A DNA stretch of 24,470 nt from JBEKYD01 sp049509915. GTDB taxonomy: Bacteria > Acidobacteriota > Terriglobia > Bryobacterales > Bryobacteraceae. A program made the translations under genes and the position numbers. Where the stretch lies: positions 1 through 24,470 of the forward strand of contig JBEKZL010000150.1 of NCBI GenBank assembly GCA_049509915.1. Direction: 5' to 3'. Within the stretch, counting starts at the first letter, position 1. Each line of letters opens with the position of its first letter. Positions 1 to 7,680 of this stretch are shown piece by piece. The notes beneath the pieces were generated by a model that ran no database searches, was not told the origin of the DNA, and was given only the letters and a program-made list of their open reading frames with translations.

Positions 1-869
1 ATGAACGTCTCGGAAACGTCCTGAAAACCGCCTTTCGAAATCTGGTTCGCGCTATAGCTGAAGACGAGGCCGTTGTCGAAGTGATAGGTGAGGGCAAGAT
101 TGTCCATGATGTTGCCGGGGCTCTTGCGGACCATGCGTCCGCCATAGCCGAACGCGCGCACCGGGTGCATGCCGGTGAACCAGTTGACCACGTCGAGGTT
201 GTGACAGTCCTGTTCGACGATGAAGTCGCCCGATTTTTCGCGATAGAAGAGCCAGTTGCGCATCTCTTCCTGGTCCGCCGGATGTCCTTCGCGCAGCGGC
301 AGCCCGCCGCTCAGCCACGACGCCCGCACTTCCACAATTCTGCCAAGCTGGCCGGATTGAACGATCTGGTGGGCAGCTTTGTAATCCTTGCCGTAGCGCT
401 GCTGGAAATCGATGCTGATGCGCTTGGTCTTGTCGGCATGCTTAGCAGCGTCGACCACTCGTTTCACGCCGGCGACATCCACGCCGGCCGGCTTTTCCAT
501 GAAGATGTGCTTGCGCGCTTTTACGGCCGCCTCGAAGTGGGGTGGGTGCAGGTAGGGCGGAGTAGCGATGTAGACGGCGTCGACGTCGCTCGCCAGGACG
601 TCGTTCATGTCCTTGAACTGGCGGGCTCCGGAGAATTTCTGCGCCGCCTGGGCAATCTGGTCGTCATAAATGTCGCACAGCGCCGCGACCTTGGCAAATT
701 CATTCTGCGCGAAGAAGGCGGTTATGGCGGTTCCGCGGCGTCCGCATCCGATCAACCCGACCGACATCGCGGAATTGGCTTGATAGCCCTTGACAATCCG
801 AGGGGCGAGGATAAGGATGCCGGCGGCGGCGCCCTTCATGAAATCGCGGCGTGGCGTAGCGTTGCTCAT
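1..869 (-). CDS. Gfo/Idh/MocA family oxidoreductase with Tat-type leader (3' end outside window)
   Basis: Partial: 289 codons are visible and the C-terminus lies beyond position 1. The N-terminus carries a twin-arginine leader (RRDFMKG at residues 7-13, then a short hydrophobic stretch), so export in folded form is likely. A Rossmann GCGRRG motif is at residues 41-46 and the family EKP motif at 125-127 (HIFMEKP), where the lysine normally acts in hydride transfer. The family comprises NAD(P)-dependent sugar or polyol dehydrogenases; the substrate cannot be read from the sequence. The ATG at 869 has an AGGAG ribosome site about ten bases upstream and its own promoter-like boxes at 893-921, so it is probably not simply the third gene of the upstream two-component operon. 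Tat-exported members of this family are frequent in Acidobacteriota and Planctomycetota. Family is sure, role is open. Confidence 0.9.
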   Translation of the reverse strand, partial: MSNATPRRDFMKGAAAGILILAPRIVKGYQANSAMSVGLIGCGRRGTAITAFFAQNEFAKVAALCDIYDDQIAQAAQKFSGARQFKDMNDVLASDVDAVYIATPPYLHPPHFEAAVKARKHIFMEKPAGVDVAGVKRVVDAAKHADKTKRISIDFQQRYGKDYKAAHQIVQSGQLGRIVEVRASWLSGGLPLREGHPADQEEMRNWLFYREKSGDFIVEQDCHNLDVVNWFTGMHPVRAFGYGGRMVRKSPGNIMDNLALTYHFDNGLVFSYSANQISKGGFQDVSETF

Positions 870-892
870 CGTTGAGGGACTCCTGAACTGCA

Positions 893-921
893 AGTATATC
901 CGGCGGCAGCGCGGATTTCAG
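893..921 (-). promoter_or_regulatory. Candidate sigma-70 promoter of the oxidoreductase
   Basis: On the minus strand a TATACT -10 box (893-898) lies 17 bases from CTGAAA (916-921), which matches the -35 consensus at four of six positions. It sits in the 74-base gap between the regulator stop and the oxidoreductase start, 23 bases upstream of the ATG. Reading by eye only. Confidence 0.45.
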
Positions 922-943
922 CGCCTCAGCCACGAAGACGGGG

Positions 944-2251
944 CTACAGCTTCATGCGATCCAGTTTGCGGTAGAGAGTCTTCCGCTCGATACCCAGAAT
1001 TTGGGCGGCTTTGCTCTTGTTGCCGCCGGTGGCGGCCAGCACGCGCCGGATCTGTTCTTCTTCGGCGTCGGCCAGGGTTTCGACCGGCTTATCGCGCGAT
1101 TCCATCACGGTGAGCGCCTGCAGCACCGCGGCCCGGTCGACGCGCTCGGCCAGCACGCTGAGACGCTCGATCAGGTGCTGCAACTGGCGCACGTTGCCCG
1201 GCCAGGTGTAATCCTGGAGGGCCTTGATCCCCGACTCGGTGAGTTTGACCTCGCGCGAATAGAGCCGGTTGAACTTATTCAGGAAGAAGCGAGCCAACAG
1301 GGGCACGTCGCCGCGCCGCTCGCGCAAGGGCGGCATCACGATACGCACTACATTCAGCCGATGCCACAGGTCTTCGCGAAACTTGCCGTCTTCCACCATG
1401 TGCTGCAGATCGCGATTGGTGGCGGCGACAATGCGCACGTCCACTTTCTTGGCGCGGCTGGCGCCCACCGGGCGAATTTCGTGATTTTCCAGAAAGCGCA
1501 GCAGGGCGAGTTGGAAACTGAGTTCGATGTCGCCGATTTCATCCAGGAAGACAGTGCCGCGGTTGGCCGCTTCGAAAACGCCCACGCGGTCGCGGTCGGC
1601 GCCGGTGAACGCTCCCCGCATGGCGCCGAACAACTCGCTCTCGAGCAGGGTGGGGGCGATGGCGCCGCAATCCACGGGCACGAATGGCTGGCTGGCGCGC
1701 GCGCCGCTGAAACGGTGGATCATGCGCGCCACCAGGTCTTTGCCCGTTCCGGTTTCGCCTTCCACCACTACCGTGGCATCGGTGGGGGCCACCCGTGAAA
1801 CTACCTTATAAACCTCGACCATGCCGGGTGACACACCGATCATCTCGGTTTCCGGCAGGTCCTCTTCCTCAGCTTCGCCTTCCTGTTCGGCGCGGGCGGC
1901 CTCGGCGCGCTCCACGGCGTCCATCATGACGTCCAGGTCGAAAGGCTTGGCGATGTAATCGAACGCACCGCCGCGGGTGGCCGCCATGACAGTTTCGACC
2001 GTTCCCCGCCCGGTCATCAGGATGACGGCGCAATGGGGGTCCTTGCGCTTGGCGGCATCCAGCACATCGAGGCCCGTGCGCTCGTCGATATAAATGTCGG
2101 TGATGACGATGGGATAGGCGTTCTCGGCCAACCGTTCGATTGCCTCGCTGGTGGTGGACGCAGCCTCCACCGCGTAGCCCTTTTCCTCCAGCGCGATCTG
2201 GATCGTGAACTGAAGTGCCGGATCGTCCTCGACCAGTAGGAGTTTCTCCAT
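944..2251 (-). CDS. NtrC-family sigma-54-dependent response regulator
   Basis: A 435-residue protein with three domains in the classic order. The receiver domain is at about 1-120, with acidic pair D9-D10, phospho-acceptor D52 and conserved K102. The sigma-54 AAA+ domain is at about 137-375, with Walker A GETGTGKD at 165-172, the sigma-54-contacting GAFTGA loop intact at 213-218 and Walker B around TVFLDEIG at 233-240. A Fis-type helix-turn-helix follows at about 395-435 (NKSKAAQILGIERKTLYRKL). All key residues are present, so it should be an active ATPase that opens sigma-54 promoters when phosphorylated. Its ATG shares a base with the TGA stop of the upstream kinase (TGATG), implying translational coupling and a cognate pair. 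The open frame extends further upstream, but that part is antiparallel overlap with the kinase and has no receiver homology. Target genes are unknown. Confidence 0.96.
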   Translation of the reverse strand: MEKLLLVEDDPALQFTIQIALEEKGYAVEAASTTSEAIERLAENAYPIVITDIYIDERTGLDVLDAAKRKDPHCAVILMTGRGTVETVMAATRGGAFDYIAKPFDLDVMMDAVERAEAARAEQEGEAEEEDLPETEMIGVSPGMVEVYKVVSRVAPTDATVVVEGETGTGKDLVARMIHRFSGARASQPFVPVDCGAIAPTLLESELFGAMRGAFTGADRDRVGVFEAANRGTVFLDEIGDIELSFQLALLRFLENHEIRPVGASRAKKVDVRIVAATNRDLQHMVEDGKFREDLWHRLNVVRIVMPPLRERRGDVPLLARFFLNKFNRLYSREVKLTESGIKALQDYTWPGNVRQLQHLIERLSVLAERVDRAAVLQALTVMESRDKPVETLADAEEEQIRRVLAATGGNKSKAAQILGIERKTLYRKLDRMKL

Positions 2252-4164
2252 CAGTTTCGTTCCACCGGGTTTTCTACGGGTGCCTGCGCGGCCGGCAGTA
2301 CCACGGTAAAACACGAACCCGCGCCGGGTTGGCTCGTCACCTCGATGCGGCCATCGTGTTGCTCCACGATTTGCTGCACGATCGACAGGCCGATGCCGCT
2401 GCCGGATTCCCCCGATTCCTCGGCTTTCCGGGTGCGATAGAATTTCTGGAAAATCTGCCGGACTTCCTTCTGGTCCATTCCGATACCTTGATCTTTGACC
2501 GCGATGCCGACGAGGCCTTCGCTTCTTCGCGCGGATACCGTCACCTCGGTCCGCTGAGGGGAATACTTTACGGCGTTGGTAAGCAGATTGTAGCAGGCGT
2601 ATTCCATTAGCTCGCGATCTCCGGAAAGGTAAAGATCGGCCCCGACGGGCTCGATCGCGACCGCGATGTGTTTGCGTTCCGCCAGCGGCCGGACGCGCTC
2701 CACGCACAACTCCACCATGGCCCTGACGCCGATCGGCTCCCGCTTCAGCTCCATCTGCCCGGCGGAAAGCCTCTCCACGCTCAGAAACACTTCCACCATC
2801 CTGGCCAGGCGCTTCGATTCGGTGTTGATCAACTGCGCGATCTGCTTGCGCTTCTCCTCGTTGAGGGCATAGCGCGTCATCAGTTCACTGGAGCCCTGGA
2901 TGGCCGAAAGAGGCGTGCGCATTTCATGGGTGACGAACTGCATGGCCTGTTGGTAGCGGGTGCGGGCGGCGTGTTCCACCGCCAGGTCGCGCCGGATCAC
3001 CAGGTAATAATAACCCGCTGCTGCCATGGTGCCGAGCCCGGCCGACAAAGCCGGCATCGAGAACGGCATCACCAGCCGGTGGATAAACAGAGCGTACGGC
3101 ACCGCGCCGGCGAGCACCAGAATGGCCGCTGCCGAAGCGTAGGCCGGTGCGCCCGGAAGATACCGGAACGCCAGACCCGCACCCGCCACCAGCCCCAGGC
3201 TGAACAGCAGGACCCATGCGTAGGCGACGTCGGTAAGGAACAATCCCTGCGCCATGGTCTCGAAGGCGTTGGCGTTGATTTCGACTCCCGCTGTCTGGGC
3301 CGCGGGCGCTACTGGGGTCTGCAAGCGGTCGTGCAGGGCGGTGACCTCGGTCAAACCGACGAACACCACTTTGCCCGCGCACTGCCGCGCCAGCGATGGA
3401 TCGTCGACTAGCTTCTTCAGCGAAATGCGGGGAATGTCGTGGGGGCGGTCGGCGGGGACGTATCGAACCCGCATGAGGCGGCTGTCGTTGCGGTTGCGGG
3501 TCCCGTCGGTCTCTCTTTGGGAAATCGGGATAATGGTCTCTCCCACTTGAAGATCCTGCGGCGATTCCAGAATGTGCGCGGCGCCGCGGCTGAGCCGAAA
3601 TGCCTCCAGCGACAACGCCCAACGGCGTACGCTGCCGACCCGCTTCTCGAGCGCAATGGCGCGCGTAATGCCGTCGGAGTCGGGCTCGGTGTGTACCTGG
3701 CCAAGCGCCGCGGCGCTGGCCCGAAACTTGGGCAATGGATCCTCCCAGCCTTCGCCGCTGCCCATGTCGCTGGCCAGCACGACGCACCGTGTGGCCGCGA
3801 ACGCCGCCGCTAGTTCGTCGTCGGTCCTGGTATCTCCGGGATCGGCCAAAGTGACGTCAATGGCAATCGCCTTGGGTGCGACCGCGGCGAGCGAACGCAC
3901 CGCGGAAGCTAGCGGGACTCGCAAGCGCTGCAAGTGCTCGACCCCACCATAGGCCCGGAGGGTCGCTCCGTCGATGGCGAGGATCACGGATTGGGTTTGC
4001 CAGGCGGGCGGCTCGTAGTTCCGGAACATGAAGTCATAAGCCCAGTGGTCCAGCCCTTCGCCAAGCTGGGGCTGGAGGCTGGCCACCGCGGCGGCCAGAA
4101 ACGCGGCTGTCAGCAAGCCCCCGTACCGCGCGGTGCTTTTCCACGCCGGACGCGTCATCATCAT
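2251..4164 (-). CDS. CHASE2-domain sensor histidine kinase
   Basis: A 637-residue membrane kinase. An N-terminal hydrophobic segment (about 15-32) leads into an extracytoplasmic CHASE2 sensor (about 35-310). Three membrane segments (about 315-335, 342-361, 368-390) are typical after CHASE2. The HisKA domain carries phospho-acceptor H413 in FVTHEMRTPL, and the HATPase domain has the N box around N526-N530, G1 DQGIGM (558-563) and G2 GSGIGLS (588-594). It is therefore predicted to sense a periplasmic cue of unknown nature and phosphorylate the NtrC-type regulator it overlaps. Three consecutive ATG codons (4164, 4161, 4158) compete as starts. There is no Shine-Dalgarno sequence, and a TATACT box ends only two bases before the first ATG, so the mRNA may be leaderless from the second or third ATG. 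The gene is divergent from the peptidase gene at 4250. Confidence 0.94.
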   Translation of the reverse strand: MMMTRPAWKSTARYGGLLTAAFLAAAVASLQPQLGEGLDHWAYDFMFRNYEPPAWQTQSVILAIDGATLRAYGGVEHLQRLRVPLASAVRSLAAVAPKAIAIDVTLADPGDTRTDDELAAAFAATRCVVLASDMGSGEGWEDPLPKFRASAAALGQVHTEPDSDGITRAIALEKRVGSVRRWALSLEAFRLSRGAAHILESPQDLQVGETIIPISQRETDGTRNRNDSRLMRVRYVPADRPHDIPRISLKKLVDDPSLARQCAGKVVFVGLTEVTALHDRLQTPVAPAAQTAGVEINANAFETMAQGLFLTDVAYAWVLLFSLGLVAGAGLAFRYLPGAPAYASAAAILVLAGAVPYALFIHRLVMPFSMPALSAGLGTMAAAGYYYLVIRRDLAVEHAARTRYQQAMQFVTHEMRTPLSAIQGSSELMTRYALNEEKRKQIAQLINTESKRLARMVEVFLSVERLSAGQMELKREPIGVRAMVELCVERVRPLAERKHIAVAIEPVGADLYLSGDRELMEYACYNLLTNAVKYSPQRTEVTVSARRSEGLVGIAVKDQGIGMDQKEVRQIFQKFYRTRKAEESGESGSGIGLSIVQQIVEQHDGRIEVTSQPGAGSCFTVVLPAAQAPVENPVERN

Positions 4165-4166
4165 TA

Positions 4167-4172
4167 AGTATA
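4167..4172 (-). promoter_or_regulatory. TATACT -10-like box at the kinase start codon
   Basis: TATACT on the minus strand ends two bases before the first of three ATG codons of the kinase gene. If used, transcription would begin at about the second ATG. No -35 match is visible in the GC-rich stretch upstream. Confidence 0.35.
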
Positions 4173-4249
4173 GTAAGAGCTATGCACGGGGCCGGGGCCG
4201 GGTATTGCTCGCGGTCCCGGCGATGAGACGCGACGCTAGGGCACTCGAT

Positions 4250-6685
4250 ATGAAATTGGCAGCCATGGCTGGCATCCTGATGGCCGGCGTGCTGGTGGCG
4301 GCGCCGGCAGAGCCCGTCGGCGGGACGGCCGCCAACCTGGTCCGGGCGATGCGCGAGCTGACGTTCGATCGCGATTCGTGCTATCGCGTTCGCGACCTCG
4401 AGATCATCAAGGAAGACATCCGCATCTACTTGAACGACGGGCACTTGATCCTGAGCAAACCGCTGGTGGGCAAGCCGATTGCGGCCGTATTCGCGGCCGA
4501 CGTGGAGGGCGGCGACGGCGAAGTGCTCCTGCTGGCGCCGGATCGGGCCGAAAGGACTTCGCTGGCCGCGCATATTCACTCGCCCAACCTGGACGAGCAT
4601 TTCGTCTCGGCGCTGTTCGTTTTCACCGGCGACGATGCCAGCAACCTGCGGGCCCAGATCACCGCCAGCCCCTCCAGCCGTAAAAGCCCGGAGGTGGGCG
4701 CCCTGCTGGACGAAGAGTGGTCCACGGTGCTCCACAATCTGAGCGGCGGCTACCGCGCCAGGCTGGTCCTCGACCTGCTCGGCGGCCCTGCAAGGAAGCT
4801 GGGCCTGTTCACCGGAATCTTTGCCGGCCGGAAGCTGGGGAATTTCGAAATGGTTTACGATCCCCAAAGCCAGGAACAGATCCTGGCGGGTGCCATCGAG
4901 ACCCACGACGGCCGCGCCCAATTTCAGTCGTGGACCAGCTTCCCGTCGCGTTCGGCGCGCCGCAACCCCGCCACGCCGCGGCCCGATTTCACTATCTCCG
5001 ACTACCGCATCGACGCTGCCATCGGCGAAGACCTGGGGCTCGCTGCGGTCAGCCGTTGCCGGATTGTGCCGCTGGCCGACAATCTGTCGGCCGTGGATTT
5101 CGACATTGCCGATGCCGAAAGCGTTAGCTCGGTGCGCGTTGACGGCCATCAGGCGGAGGTGCTGGAACCTGAACCGGTGCATGGCGACGGCCCCCGCCGC
5201 GGCAGCGCCGCGTTCGCCAACGGCTTGTCCGGCAACAGCGTGTTCGTCGTGCTGCCGCCAGAGCCCCTGCGGCTGGGGCGGACATACGAGTTCGAATTTC
5301 ACCATGGCGGAAAGGTGATAGAGGATGCCGGCGACCGCGTGCTCTACATCAACGCGCGCGGTACCTGGTATCCCGCGCATGGTTTGAATTTCGCCACTTA
5401 CGATCTGCAGTTCCGCTACCCCAAGGACCTGGTGCTGGCGGGTCCGGGTACGCTCGTAAAGCAGCGGGAAGACGACCAGTGGCGTTACACCCACCTGCGC
5501 ACCGCCGCCGCCATCCGCCTGGCCGCTTTCAATCTGGGCAACTACGCGCACGCCAGCCAGACCCGCGGTGGCTATACCGTGGATGTGTACGCCAACCGCC
5601 AATTGGAAGCAAGCCTGAAGCCGCGGGAGCCCCTCCTCGCCGTGCAGCCTCAGAGCGCGCGTCCGCGGATGCTGGGCCAGATCACGCAGACCGCACCTGA
5701 GGTGCCGCCCGACCCGCTTGGGCGCCTGAAGGACCTCGCCGCGGAAGTCGCCGGCGCCCTTGAATTCATGACCGCTCGCTTCGGTCCCCCAACCCTGCCG
5801 CAGCTTGCCGTGTCGCCCATTCCAGGTACCTTCGGGCAGGGCTTCCCAGGGCTCATTTACCTTTCGACCCTGTCGTACCTGAAGGCCCTCCCGCGCAACC
5901 ACGGCGCGCCTACCGTTACCCAGGAGCTGTTCTTCGGCGAGTTGCTGCAGGCCCACGAAACCGCCCACCAATGGTGGGGCAACCGCGTCACCACCACCAA
6001 CTACCACGATGCTTGGCTGATGGAGGCGCTGGCCAACTACTCGGCGCTACTCTATATCGAGAAAACCAAGGGAACCCGGGCCGAGGATCTCCTGCTGGAC
6101 GGCTACCGCACCGAATTGCTGGCCAAGGGCGAGGACGGCAAGACCGTGGAATCCACCGGCCCGGTGGTGATGGGCGGTCGACTCGATTCTTCCCTCCGGC
6201 CGGATGCGTACCGCGCCATCATCTACGGCAAAAGCACCTGGGTCCTCCACATGCTCCGGCGTCGCATGGGCGACCAGGGCTTCCTTGCGTTGATGGCCGA
6301 AATTCTGCACCGCTACGACCACCATTCGATTTCCACCGACGATTTCCGGCGCCTGGCCGCGAGTTTTCTCCCGCCCAAAACCGACGACCCGCGGCTGGAA
6401 AGTTTCTTCGATAACTGGGTCTATGGCACCGGTATTCCGGCCCTCAAGCTAAGCTGGGCGCTGAAAGGCAAAGCCCCCGCCCTGAAGTTGGTGGGCACGG
6501 TCGCCGAAGCCGACGTCGACGAGGATTTCGCTGCCGACGTTCCGGTCGAAATCCAGCTCGCGCGGGGACACTCGATCACGCAATGGGTCCGAGCCGAAAC
6601 TGACCCGGTGACTTTCACCGTGCCGCTACCGCAACCGCCGCTGAGGGTGACGCTCGATCCGAACCATGGGGTGCTGCGGAGATAG
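4250..6685 (+). CDS. Exported M1-family-like zinc metallopeptidase
   Basis: An 811-residue protein from the chosen ATG. That start gives a clean signal peptide (MKLAAMAGILMAG..., ending near AAPA) and has AGGG eight bases upstream; an ATG at 4223 in the same frame is the alternative. The gluzincin signature HETAH is at residues 569-573 with the third zinc ligand E592 exactly 18 residues after the second histidine (LMEALANY), which is the M1 aminopeptidase spacing. The usual upstream GxMEN exopeptidase loop is not recognisable; the corresponding stretch reads GQGFPGLIYLS. N- and C-terminal beta-rich regions fill the rest. It probably acts in the periplasm or outside the cell on peptides, but an aminopeptidase activity is not assured without the GxMEN loop. 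It is convergent with the serine acetyltransferase gene downstream. Confidence 0.88.
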   Translation: MKLAAMAGILMAGVLVAAPAEPVGGTAANLVRAMRELTFDRDSCYRVRDLEIIKEDIRIYLNDGHLILSKPLVGKPIAAVFAADVEGGDGEVLLLAPDRAERTSLAAHIHSPNLDEHFVSALFVFTGDDASNLRAQITASPSSRKSPEVGALLDEEWSTVLHNLSGGYRARLVLDLLGGPARKLGLFTGIFAGRKLGNFEMVYDPQSQEQILAGAIETHDGRAQFQSWTSFPSRSARRNPATPRPDFTISDYRIDAAIGEDLGLAAVSRCRIVPLADNLSAVDFDIADAESVSSVRVDGHQAEVLEPEPVHGDGPRRGSAAFANGLSGNSVFVVLPPEPLRLGRTYEFEFHHGGKVIEDAGDRVLYINARGTWYPAHGLNFATYDLQFRYPKDLVLAGPGTLVKQREDDQWRYTHLRTAAAIRLAAFNLGNYAHASQTRGGYTVDVYANRQLEASLKPREPLLAVQPQSARPRMLGQITQTAPEVPPDPLGRLKDLAAEVAGALEFMTARFGPPTLPQLAVSPIPGTFGQGFPGLIYLSTLSYLKALPRNHGAPTVTQELFFGELLQAHETAHQWWGNRVTTTNYHDAWLMEALANYSALLYIEKTKGTRAEDLLLDGYRTELLAKGEDGKTVESTGPVVMGGRLDSSLRPDAYRAIIYGKSTWVLHMLRRRMGDQGFLALMAEILHRYDHHSISTDDFRRLAASFLPPKTDDPRLESFFDNWVYGTGIPALKLSWALKGKAPALKLVGTVAEADVDEDFAADVPVEIQLARGHSITQWVRAETDPVTFTVPLPQPPLRVTLDPNHGVLRR

Positions 6686-6694
6686 ATCGCTCTT

Positions 6695-6710
6695 TCGCCC
6701 AAATGGGCGA
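6695..6710. terminator. Small hairpin between convergent genes
   Basis: TCGCCC-AAAT-GGGCGA forms a perfect 6-bp stem with a 4-base loop in the 34-base gap between the convergent peptidase and acetyltransferase genes. An outer 7-bp inverted pair, ATGGGGT (6666-6672) and ACCCCAT (6713-6719), flanks it. No T-run follows on either strand, so intrinsic termination is only a guess. Confidence 0.3.
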
Positions 6711-6719
6711 GGACCCCAT

Positions 6720-7637
6720 TCAGATCTGAAAATCGATCTCCACGCTCTCGCCGGACCTCTTGGGCGTCACCGTCACGTTGGCCGCTTCCTGCACCACCAG
6801 CGAATGCGCCGGCACGCTCTGCATCAGGAAGACGCCGGCGCCGATGGTGCTGCCTGCCCCGATCACCGTGTCTCCGCCAATGATGGTGGCTCCGGCGTAG
6901 ATAGTGACATGGTCTTCGATGGTGGGGTGCCGTTTCCTCCCCCGCAAGGCGCGGCCCGCGCTCAGAGACTTCGCCACCAGGCCTACGCCTTGATACATCT
7001 TGACGTGATTGCCGATCACGCTGGTCTCGCCCACCACTGTCCCGGTGCAGTGATCGACGAAGAAATGCGTGCCGATGCGGGCGCCAGGATGCAGGTCCAT
7101 GCCGCTGCGGGCATGCGCCCATTCGGTCATGATGCGGGGAATCAGGGGAACCTGATCCGTATACAGTGCGTGGGCGAGGCGTTGCACGGCGATGGTTTCG
7201 ACAAAAGGATAGGCGACGATGACTTCCTCTTTGCTCAGGGCGGCCGGGTCGCCCGTGTACGCCGCGTCGATATCGGTACCGAGCAGTTCGCGAATGCGCG
7301 GCAGGTCGGTCAGAAACTTGAGCGTAAGGGAGTGGGCGGCGCCGGGCAGCGGCTCGTCCTCCAACCCGGCCGGCGGATCGTATTCGAGGCTCTTATGGAT
7401 TTCGGTTTCGAGGCGCGCCGCCACGCTGTCCACCAGCGCGGCCGTTTGGGCGCGGATGGCGGACGAGTGGACCAGGTCTTCACAGAAGTAGCCCGGGAAT
7501 AGCAACCGCAGCAGGTCCATGGCGATCGACGCCACGGCCTGTTTCGAGGGCAGATTCTTCCCGTCCAGGTGGTTGATTCCGCCCCGCGCGTACGACGCCA
7601 CCAGCAGTTCCGTCAATTCCGCCGAACTCGGCTCCAC
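6720..7637 (-). CDS. Serine O-acetyltransferase, EpsC-type
   Basis: A 305-residue protein that acetylates L-serine with acetyl-CoA, the first step of cysteine synthesis. The N-terminal half is helical (about 1-160). The C-terminal half is a left-handed beta-helix of hexapeptide repeats, opening with DLHPGARIG (181-189). The catalytic pair Asp181 and His196 (VDHCTG) has the same 15-residue spacing as in CysE. The long N-terminal domain matches the EpsC subgroup rather than enterobacterial CysE. The start is uncertain: a GTG at 7637 was chosen because a TTG at 7712 in the same frame would overlap the 3' end of the permease by 32 bases and add a basic stretch without family character. Neither start has a convincing ribosome site. 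It is the last gene of the minus-strand run and probably depends on readthrough from the permease. Confidence 0.9.
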   Translation of the reverse strand: MEPSSAELTELLVASYARGGINHLDGKNLPSKQAVASIAMDLLRLLFPGYFCEDLVHSSAIRAQTAALVDSVAARLETEIHKSLEYDPPAGLEDEPLPGAAHSLTLKFLTDLPRIRELLGTDIDAAYTGDPAALSKEEVIVAYPFVETIAVQRLAHALYTDQVPLIPRIMTEWAHARSGMDLHPGARIGTHFFVDHCTGTVVGETSVIGNHVKMYQGVGLVAKSLSAGRALRGRKRHPTIEDHVTIYAGATIIGGDTVIGAGSTIGAGVFLMQSVPAHSLVVQEAANVTVTPKRSGESVEIDFQI

Positions 7638-7680
7638 GGCTGCAGTATCCCAGCCCGGTTGACGCAAATGCAACCCTGGC

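Noticed and set aside
81..875. Plus-strand open frame opposite the oxidoreductase
   Set aside because: The minus strand carries the Rossmann and EKP motifs and a ribosome site; the plus frame has no domain.
4190..4203. GGGGCCGGGGCCGGG run considered as a regulatory tandem repeat or G-quadruplex
   Set aside because: Short and common in this composition; runs of four G occur only twice, which is insufficient for a clear quadruplex.
4034..6007. Long open frame on the minus strand opposite the M1 peptidase
   Set aside because: It mirrors the codon structure of the peptidase gene, has no recognisable domain, and overlaps the kinase gene. Long antisense frames are expected in GC-rich coding DNA.
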